Shown here: positions 55,961 to 64,000 of the stretch, in pieces
How positions within the stretch are numbered: position 1 is the first letter of the stretch
Layout: the number at the start of each line of letters is the position of its first letter
Assembly (NCBI RefSeq): GCF_009730915.1
Contig: NC_052475.1
Coordinates: forward strand, 29,015,016-29,079,015
DNA: 64,000 bases
From: Dioscorea cayenensis subsp. rotundata
Taxonomy: Eukaryota > Streptophyta > Magnoliopsida > Dioscoreales > Dioscoreaceae
Direction of reading: 5' to 3'
Program-made: the position numbers and the translations under genes
The notes under the pieces: model-generated
Seen by the model: the letters and a program-made list of their open reading frames with translations, nothing else
Database searches by the model: none
Told to the model about the DNA's origin: nothing

Positions 55961-57463
55961 ATGGGAACACAAACAAGAATCCATGAAGTACCAACCACCA
56001 CCAAAGGCCACCTTCAACCAACTACTCCGGCGGACCGGACATCAACAGCATGGGACATGGCCAGTCTCTGGATTGGCCTCATCTTCGGTGTGCCATCCTA
56101 CTACATCGCCGGCAGCCTCGTCGAAGAAGGTATGACATGGTGGCAAGGTATTATCATTGTAGTCTTCGCCAAGATCATCCTTCTTTTCCCTCTCCTACTC
56201 ACCAGTCATCCAGGGACTCGCTACGGCATTCCTTTCCCGGTGTTAGCTCGCTCTTCTTTTGGGATCTATGGTGCTCATCTTCCTTCATTTCTCCGAGCTC
56301 TAGTTGCCTGCGGATGGTTCGGTATTGAAACTTGGATTGGTGGACAAGCAATTTACCTTCTTTTACCGGAATTCATAAAAGAGTGGGCGTTTGCTCAAAC
56401 TCTAGATTGGCTTGGCACATCTCCAGCTGAGTTAATCTGTTATGTTATATTCTGGGGCATTCAACTCCTTCTTTTGCTTAACGGAATGAAAGGGATCAAG
56501 AAACTGGAACGGTACTCAGCTCCAATTCTTGTTCTTCTTGCTTTCCTTCTTTTCACATGGGCTTATTTGAAAGCAGGTGGTTTTGGTCCTATGCTTTCTC
56601 AACCTTCTCAGCTAACTCCATCACAGTTTTGGTATCTCTTCTTTCCATCTCTAACTGCCAACGTCGGTAGTTGGGCTGCAGTGGCATTAACCATCCCCGA
56701 CTTCACTCGCTACGCCAAAAGTCAACGTGACCAAGTCCTAGGCCAATTCATCATCCCAATTGTCATGGGTTGCTTCTCATTCATTGGCCTTGCTGTCACC
56801 TCCTCCACAGAGGTCATCTTCGGTTACCCCATTTCCAATCCCATCACTCTGCTTTCCAAAATCAGTAACTCTTTTACAGTCATACTTTTCATCCCTGCCA
56901 TCACTCTTGTCATAGTCACAACCAACATCCCGGCCAACATTGTTGCTCCGGCGAACTTTTTGGTGAGCCTCAACCCCAGATTCTTCACTTTTCAAAAAGC
57001 AGCTTTTCTCACTTCCCTTTTCAGCCTTGTCTTCCAACCATGGAAGATCTTCAGCAACGCTGATAGCTTCGTTTACACTTGGCTCATCAGCTACGCGGCC
57101 ATCATAGGTCCTGTTTGCAGTATAATCCTAACTGATTACTACATCATTCGTCGCACCATATTAAACGTGGATGGACTCTATTCACTCAACCACACAAGCG
57201 AGTACTATTACTGCAAAGGATGGAACTTGGTAGCTGTATCCAGTTTAGTCATTGCTGTTGCGCCAATTGTTCCGGGCTTTGTCCATAAACTTGGGATATT
57301 GAAAACTTTGCCAGAGGCTTTGATTTTCATATACAATGTAGGGTGGTTCTTTGGGTTCTTCATGGCTGCTTTCTTGTATGGGATACTGTCCCTTCGTTTG
57401 GGTCCTAAGTTTAGGGTTGGTGTTCCCTCATCATCGTCTTCTTTGCATGATCCACTTTTCTGA
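55961..57463 (+). CDS. NCS1: NCS1-family nucleobase transporter, intact (copy B)
   Basis: A single 500-codon frame with no intron, starting MGTQTRIHEVPTTTKGHLQ. NCS1 signatures: WIGLIFGVPSYYIAGSLVEE (residues 37-56), GTRYGIPFPVLARSSFGIYG (85-104), ACGWFGIETWIGGQ (116-129), IPDFTRYAKSQRD, NIPANIVAPANFLVSLNP, FQPWKIF and LTDYYIIRR. Hydrophobicity suggests about 12 membrane helices with a short Ser-rich tail. Characterised plant NCS1 proteins (AtNCS1/PLUTO) carry purines and uracil across the plastid envelope. This N-terminus has only about 35 residues before the first helix and no strong transit peptide, so its membrane is uncertain. It is the only whole copy of the local cluster. Confidence 0.93.
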   Translation: MGTQTRIHEVPTTTKGHLQPTTPADRTSTAWDMASLWIGLIFGVPSYYIAGSLVEEGMTWWQGIIIVVFAKIILLFPLLLTSHPGTRYGIPFPVLARSSFGIYGAHLPSFLRALVACGWFGIETWIGGQAIYLLLPEFIKEWAFAQTLDWLGTSPAELICYVIFWGIQLLLLLNGMKGIKKLERYSAPILVLLAFLLFTWAYLKAGGFGPMLSQPSQLTPSQFWYLFFPSLTANVGSWAAVALTIPDFTRYAKSQRDQVLGQFIIPIVMGCFSFIGLAVTSSTEVIFGYPISNPITLLSKISNSFTVILFIPAITLVIVTTNIPANIVAPANFLVSLNPRFFTFQKAAFLTSLFSLVFQPWKIFSNADSFVYTWLISYAAIIGPVCSIILTDYYIIRRTILNVDGLYSLNHTSEYYYCKGWNLVAVSSLVIAVAPIVPGFVHKLGILKTLPEALIFIYNVGWFFGFFMAAFLYGILSLRLGPKFRVGVPSSSSSLHDPLF

Positions 57464-58006
57464 AAGGAAAACAACTTTACAAGTGTTGATAAATGAATGG
57501 AAGGACTGAAGTAACAGTTACGGCCATTTGGTGATTTGCGGTGGTATACTTGCACCAGCAAAATCTTTTTCCACAGTCTTTCCCTGTAAAGTGTTTTTTT
57601 TTAAAATTACATTACAATGTTTGTTATATTCCTAGAAAATTATAATCTAAACACATGCAAAGTTAATTCATCCGTTTGGTGTAAACAGATTTTTCAAACA
57701 AAATTATGATTATTGTCAATTTTGCCCTTATTAGTTATTTTAGTAAGACAAAGCCTATATTTTTTTTTTCTGTCAATAAAGTCATATGTGAGCGGTCAAC
57801 TATTTAATTATTTTACAAATTATTTATATTAATGATTATTTAATTAATCATCTAAAACAAATTCAAAGATTAATTAAAAAATATATTTTTTTAAATTTTA
57901 ATATCAAATTAATTTGTTATCTTAAAAATCTTGTTATGGAAATAATTTTTAATTAAAAAACTAATATTTAACATAATTTAATATTTTTTTTATTATTTCA
58001 TTAATT
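57464..58006. other. NCS1-B 3' flank
   Basis: Probable 3' UTR followed by AT-rich DNA. It matches 62460-63002 closely (AAGTGTTGATAAATGAATGG, CACATGCAAAGTTAATTCAT, AGTCATATGTGAGCGG). At 58006 the sequence switches to the duplicated flank. Confidence 0.8.
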
Positions 58007-60880
58007 GATTGAGTCTGGGAATGGAATTTACTGTTGATATTTCCGGATGCATGATTGAGTCTGGGAATAGAACGGGTGTATGTATGATGGTTTGACTATA
58101 TTATCATATATATATATATATATATATGCATACATTAATGTAAAGATTCAAATATTTAATTTGAGGTGGTCTGAAAATATATTTTTTTTATGGTTGTTGA
58201 TTCTATAATTTTTTTTTTATCTCCATCAAGAAATATCAAATAATAAAATAAAATTTTAACCAAATTAAAATTAATATAAAACTAATTTGCACAAAAAAAA
58301 AACACTAATAAATATTATTTATCTAAACTATGAACAACCATTGCTATTTAATTACCAAGATTCTAAAACCAATTAAAGGAAATTTTATTATATTTTACTA
58401 ATTATTAGTTAGGTCCTGACTTAAAAAGAACATATTTATATATGTAGTATGTTTTTAGTTATACATATGAATTAATTGAGTCTGTGTAGTACTTTTGCCT
58501 GTCATGTGGGTTCGAGTTTCATTTTCAAATTGCTTTAATAAATTATTTCAGAATGATTTTTATAAATTAAAAGTAAATAAATTTTAGAATAAAGTAAGCT
58601 TAGATTCTCCCCTTAAATTGGGTAACGCTAGCACCACTTCTTCTCTTGTGGTCCATGCATTGTGTGGTGAATGAGCTTTGGGAAGTAATGTATGTCAGTA
58701 TCAGTAGGGTTGGTCTTAAATTTATTTATTTTGGTGAAAGTTTGAAATGTTTTGTTTATTTAATTATCTAAAAATATTTAGTTTCTAGCATTTGAAATTA
58801 CATTAATTTCTTGTGGTGTTGACATTTCCCGTGCATAATTGAGAAATAAGTGTATGATGGTTTGTTCACATTATATATTATAGACACACATTGATGTAAA
58901 ATTCAAACAGTTTGTTTGATGTATTATTTTTGAAAGTATATGTCTTTGTGGTTGTTGATTATATAATTTTTTTTATTAGAAGTATCAATTAATAAAACAA
59001 AATTGCGATCAAATTAAAATTAATATAAAACTAATTTTGTCAAAAAAAAAACATTGAATTGTTTTTATCCTAAAAACGAAGAACCATTGTTATTTAAGAA
59101 AGAATGATATTTTTACCGAATAGTTTTCCCGAACGACGCGACGCTGTTTCGAGATCTACAAGCAAGATCCACGCTATTCTTTCTTTTATATTTTTTAAAA
59201 ATTAATTTCGCTTATTATCTAAATCCTAAATTTAAATATTTAAACGTAAAAGATAAACACGAAACGATAAACTGAAATTCCTCCCTAAACTCTTAATCGG
59301 AAATCACAAACCCTGCAAGCGGTTTGTGATTTTGCTTGGCGGTTTAGGGCATGATACGATTTAGGGGTTAAGGGCTTAGGGCTTAGGGTTTAGGGTTTAG
59401 TATTTATTATTTAGAGCTTTAAATTTTTAGATTTAGGAGATACATTTTGTAAAGTATTTGGGTTTTACGATTTTAGATATAGTTTTATAATTTTTTTAAA
59501 AATTTTAAGTATTTAAGAATTTTTAAGATTAAAATTCAAGTTTCAGATAAAAATAACGACGCTGATTTACTGATGCTATGTACTAAGTCGTGATCCACGC
59601 CATTTCGATAAATCTATTCTGAGAATAATAAAGATCGCCATCGTATTTTACTAATTATTAGTTAGGTCCCTGACTTTAGAGGACATATTTATATATGTAG
59701 TATGTTTTTAGTTATATGTTATGGATTAATTTTAGATTGTGTGATACTTTTCATTGTTTATGTTTGCCTGTCATGTTGATGTGGTTCAAATTTTATATTC
59801 AATCAGTTTTGAAATTACTTCAGTAAATTATTTCAAAATGACTTCTATAAATTAAAACTAAATAAATTTTAGAATAAAGTAAGCTTTAGATTCTCCTCTT
59901 TATTTGGGTAATGCCTCCAAGTGATAAAGGGCCTTTGTCTCTATATATATGGAAAGAAAATTTTTGTGTATCTAGTGATTATTATTGAATTCCATTATTC
60001 ATTTCATTGGATTCCCTTTTAACCCTTTTATCCTTTTATTAGAAAAAAAAAAAATCTTCTTTGTACTTTTAGGACTATTTCTATCTTTTTAAATACTAAA
60101 AAAAATAAAAAATAGCAAAACAAATAATTGTGTTCAAAATAGGTTTTCAAACCATTTCTAATTGTCAGATGGTTAGATACTAGATGACTGAGTGAAAGGA
60201 GTAATTTGTTTATATTTAAATTTATTTAATCCACTAATGTATTGATGCGTTTTATAATGAGTTAAAAATCATTAACATTCATATCTTATTGACACCAAGT
60301 TTTTATGTGTGTGAAAAATATGATCAAATACCCTTTACAAAATGAAGCTGTATATTTAGAAAGCCAGTGCCTTTAATACATGCCATGTCTGTTAAAAATA
60401 ATGAGTTTTTTTAAATGTTTATAATTGATTTTGTTATAATTTATAAAAAAATTATAATTAAAATGCCCTATAAGTCCCTCCATATTTTATGTAATCCTTA
60501 AAACATATTTTTGTAGTTTGCTTATTCCTTATAGGTCCTTCCTTTTAATGGTAGGCTGTTAATTGGGCATGAAAATGTCATGTTTTCCCCTGTGCAAGTT
60601 CCAAAAATCGAAGGAGGAAAATGACAAAAATGCCCTTAATGGGTGTTGGAAACTACCTCAACGGGTTGGGAACCGCAGCCAGTAATCATGATCGCTCGTG
60701 TTCTTCATATACCGCCATCAAGGATAACTTGTTCAAACTTCTTCAAGGGAAGTCCGAACGGAGGAGAGTTTTGTGAAGCTCCTTATAGTGTTCTTCATGA
60801 GCACCGGCCTTTTTCCCAACACCTCCTTGAATGCGCCCCACCTTTGCGTGGTCTCGTATGCCGACACTCGAGACTATCGC
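58007..60880. repeat. Duplicated flank, copy 2 (2.87 kb)
   Basis: A second copy of 51514-54467, aligned by eye along its whole length, including both internal tandem units, a decayed MITE (about 59098-59640) and the MULE fragment. Many small indels distinguish it, especially at 59120-59300 and 60640-60880. Confidence 0.9.
59098..59640. mobile_element. MITE, second (duplicated) copy
   Basis: Same element and same site as the MITE at 52646-53182: preceded by GTTATTTAA (59089-59097), start GAAAGAATGATATTTTTACC, interior palindrome AATCACAAACCC / GGTTTGTGATT. The right end is eroded and the second target copy is lost. It arrived with the segment duplication and not by its own insertion. Confidence 0.75.
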
Positions 60881-61160
60881 TAGCACGCACTGGGCGATGC
60901 CATCCACTGCGTAGTTTTTTTCTTCTAGTTTTGTGTAATGTTAAAGTCGCTCTGCTTAATTTGTTGTTATTTCGTGAATATTCTTTTGTTTTTCCGTGGT
61001 AATATACTAAATATTTTCTCGCTTTTGTTTAATATACTCTAGTTCTATGTAATATATTAGCTTCATGTGTAATATCTTTTCGTTCGGTGTAATATCAATG
61101 TTTAATGTACTATATTGTTAGGCTGACATATTATTTCTTGCATCTTTTGCAGTTATCTGG
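60470..61160 (+). pseudogene. Ulp1-MULE gene fragment, copy 2, with phrase-repeat intron
   Basis: It repeats the 54060 fragment (VFFMSTGLFPNTSLNAP) and extends it with SYADT and ALGDAIH pieces, as in YADDL...WxxAxH of the family. It then enters an intron-like stretch (60915-61150) where GTGTAATAT and TTTAATATACT phrases recur, ending at a CATCTTTTGCAG acceptor. The coding frame is broken. Confidence 0.55.
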
Positions 61161-62263
61161 TCTTATTCCACCCAATGATGAAAAATTGCACTTATTGGCC
61201 ATGGAATAGGAAAGGGGGCTAAATTTGGCGATTTAAAAAAGAGGGCCCAATGGCAGAAGAAGAAGAAGAGGATCCAAAGAAGAGTAAGGATATTTTATAT
61301 TTTTCAGGATCACTTTTCCATTTAGATACTTTATGTTTGAATCTAAGTGTGGAAATTGTATTGAATTCATTTTATTATGTGTTCTTTTATATTATGATAT
61401 AAAATATTATAGATTTTAACAAATGACGTGATGAAAAAATGATATTAAAATATTCATGACTTTAATGGTAAATGGGTCACAAAAATAATTATGTCATATT
61501 TTCATTTAGCAAACATCACGAAAATGTTAAATATTAATAAATATTTTGGTGAGTCTATAAATGCCACCCTATTTGAGTGATTTGAATACACTAATGTTAC
61601 GATCAATTCTTAGCATTTAGAATATTTTATGACATTATTTTATGAAAAATTAGTGGTAAAAATTACGCCCACCTTTTCATGTGACGCTCATGTTTTTTTG
61701 TCATAAATAGATGGAAATTTTACCTCGTGATTTTTGATGATGTAAGTTATCTAGTGACATTATTTTTTTAAAATAATCGCATGACATTACGTCACTAATT
61801 TGGGTGATAGCTATCTTTCCGTTATGAATTGTTGAATATTTTCTCATATTGCGTGACAATTCATAACAACTCGTGACGTGGTTTATTTAATAATAGGTGA
61901 CTTAAATATACGCCATCTATTAGTGTGACAAGATAAATTTTGTCATTAATAATTGAATATTCAACTCATATTTTACTGATTTGATCAATGATTTTTTTGT
62001 GACACCTTATAATATGTTTTATGATAAAAAATAAATGTCACAAAAACATAGCTATAATGACATTTGTATATGTCGCCACGCAAATTTTAGCATTTGGATG
62101 ACTATAACGTGCATATCAGAATGGTATATCTTAGCTATGGTGCAAAAGGTGACGATCATTGTAATCGTGGTGTTTAATGTCATCAAATTTATACATGACG
62201 AGAATTTCTCATTTTTAAGTGACACTAAACTACATGCGCCATTAATCATCAAATTTGTCAGTA
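61161..62263. other. Unassigned repeat-rich DNA with GTGAC/TGACAT words
   Basis: Short coding-like text near 61160-61290 is not recognisable. From about 61400 the words GTGAC, TGACAT, GTCAC and GTCACTAA recur in both orientations, as in subterminal regions of plant CACTA-type elements. I cannot find CACTA termini, so the assignment is tentative. Confidence 0.35.
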
Positions 62264-63002
62264 GTTCCGAGCTTTTGTCCATAAACTTGGGATATTGAAA
62301 AACTTTTGCCGTAGGCTTTGATTTTCATATACAATGTAGGGTGGTTCTTTGGGTTCTTCATGGTCGCTCACTTGTATGGATATCTGTCCTCTCGCTTGGT
62401 CCTAAGTTTAGGGTTGTGTTCCCTCATCATCGTCTTCTTTTTGCATGATCCACTTTTCTGAAGGGAAAAACAACTTTACAAGTGTTGATAAATGAATGGT
62501 AGTAAAGTAATGCTTAGGATCCATTTTGTGCTTTGTAGGTGGTATACTTTCACCAAAGCAAAACCTTTCTCCGCAAAGTCTTTCCCTATAAAGTGTTTTC
62601 TTGTAAAATTACATTACAATGTTTGTTGTGTTTCTAGAAAATTGTAATCTAAACGCATGCAAAGTTAATTCATCCTGTAAACAGAGCTTTCCAAACAAAG
62701 TTATGGTTATTGTCAATTTTGCTCTTTATTAGTTATTTTAGTAAAACAAAGCCTATAATCTCATCAATAAAGTCATATGTGAGCGGGTCAACTATTTAAT
62801 TATTTTTAAAAAATTATTTATATTAATGATTATTTAATTAATCATCTAACAACAAATTCAAAGATTAATTAAAAATATATATATATTTTTAAATTTTAAT
62901 ATTAAATTAATTTGTTATCTTAAAAATCTTGTTATGGAAAACAATTTTTAATTAAAAAACTAATCTTTAACATAATTTTAATATTTTTATTATTTCATTA
63001 AT
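62264..63002 (+). pseudogene. NCS1 3'-end fragment plus flank (copy C)
   Basis: 739 bp matching 57269-58005: it begins in the codons for VPGFVHKLGILKT, passes FIYNVGWFFGFF, LGPKF and HDPLF, then the 3' flank to TTATTTCATTAAT. There are several small indels, so the coding part is not open. No upstream part of the gene is present. Confidence 0.9.
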
Positions 63003-64000
63003 TTTTATTATGAAAAAGAGAAATCTTTTTAAATAGAAAACTTCTATTTGAGTAATTTGGTTATTCAACAAATAACACTACATTACATCTCACGATGTAA
63101 TCTCTTTTCACACCCTCCCATAAGAATCACTTTTCCTGGTCAAAGGGAAAGTGATAACATTTTGAGCATTACTTTATGCACTTGGTTTATAAACAAAACG
63201 GATGAAGATGATTCACATCTGTTACTTTCCCTCTTACTAAACGGGCTCTTTTAGAGTATTTGCTTGGTTTAATTTAGAATATTATAAAAATGGTACCCTT
63301 GTAGCCCCACCATGTTCTTGACTCCAAATGTTCGCTTTGATACGCAAAATTTTGAGTAGAAAGGACAACACAACTTCTCTGTCCTCATTTGATTTGTAAA
63401 GAGGTTGGGAGTACAACACAAGGTAAAGTCAGCACAAGTAGGCAAAATTTTTGTACCACTAAAAATCCCCTAGACAAAAAATTATAATGGTACAACACAA
63501 CTAAAAACTAGACTACCCCTTTTAATAAACATTAAAAATTACAATCATGTATTCCACATCCAATCCACGCTCAAGTCCCCGATCTTTTACCTCCTTTCTT
63601 CCTTCACGACACCCTTTCTCATCTTCATAGTATGATCTTCTACTCCCCTCGATCTCTTTCTTCCTCATTTTATCCTATTTTTCCTTTCTTCTTATTTTTT
63701 GCTCCCTCGCTTCTAGAAAATTTTAGGACTCTCTTTCAAATTTTTAGGATTTTCCAGACTCTCCCAAAAAGAGATTGATTATGAAATCACGATAAAAGAT
63801 ACATCGTTGTTGAGATTATAGGTTTAATTATATTTATGACTGATTTATAATTATTTTGCCATATTTTATAGTTTATTGATGGTATTTGTGTTTTTATTTT
63901 AATTTGAATAATATATAATTTTTTTAATACAATAGGTTGTATTTTATCTAAATTTATATTTGATTTCTATGTAATATGAATAAAAGTGAGAATTATCTTG
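63003..64000. other. Intergenic DNA at the window end
   Basis: AT-rich, with a CT-rich patch near 63560-63730. No gene or repeat boundary that I can support. Confidence 0.5.

Noticed and set aside
60643-61002. 119-codon frame as a novel gene
   Set aside because: It is a shifted frame through a MULE fragment that is also present at 54.2-54.5 kb.

Overview
This is nuclear DNA from a flowering plant. Evidence: AT-rich intergenic DNA, GT-AG introns with plant-like spacing, nuclear-type tRNA genes, a chloroplast NDH accessory-subunit gene, a PPR gene, and plant transposon families (Ulp1-carrying Mutator-like elements, an L1-type LINE, a Ty1/copia element, MITEs). No sequence fixes the species; a non-grass monocot is only an impression. 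All family names come from motif reading, without any search.

Layout. 1-1.9 kb: convergent tRNA-Phe(GAA) and tRNA-Thr(TGT). 1.96-8.24 kb: a decayed Mutator-like element (MULE) with a DUF1985/Ulp1-type gene on the + strand, built around introns that repeat one short phrase. 9.2-13.1 kb: RING-finger gene (-). 14.3-19.1 kb: ten-exon polypyrimidine tract-binding protein gene (-). 22.6-25.5 kb: multi-KH RNA-binding protein gene (+). 28.7-32.4 kb: PPR gene (+) like Arabidopsis At5g15280; its KH neighbour resembles At5g15270, so the pair appears to be ancient microsynteny. 33.5 kb: tRNA-Ile(AAT). 33.8-34.7 kb: probable NDH subcomplex B4 gene. 34.8-36.4 kb: intronless TPR-SET gene (-). 36.85-41.13 kb: LINE. 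42.0-43.6 kb: Pin4-type parvulin gene.

44.2-63 kb is a cluster derived from an NCS1 nucleobase transporter gene. Copy A (44.2-51.3 kb) lacks its N-terminal part and is split by a copia element with an ACTTC target duplication. Copy B (55.96-57.46 kb) is an intact 500-residue gene. Copy C (62.26-63.0 kb) keeps only the 3' end. About 2.9 kb of copy A's downstream flank (51.5-54.5 kb) recurs after copy B (58.0-60.9 kb). It carries a Mutator-type MITE with a 9-bp target duplication and a fragment of the same Ulp1-MULE gene family seen at 2-8 kb. A long inverted-repeat element sits at 54.47-55.63 kb.

A caution on all reading frames: the KH, PPR and parvulin genes keep family-like sequence but change frame repeatedly, and most of the shifts I resolved are one-base length changes in homopolymer runs. 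Consensus error is more likely than decay for those three genes. The RING, PTB, SET and NCS1-B genes read almost cleanly.

The genes do not form one pathway. Three encode RNA-binding proteins (PTB, KH, PPR), probably by chance. The most unusual structures are the phrase-repeat introns of the Ulp1 MULEs, the tandem repeats in PTB intron 1 and the nested duplications around NCS1.
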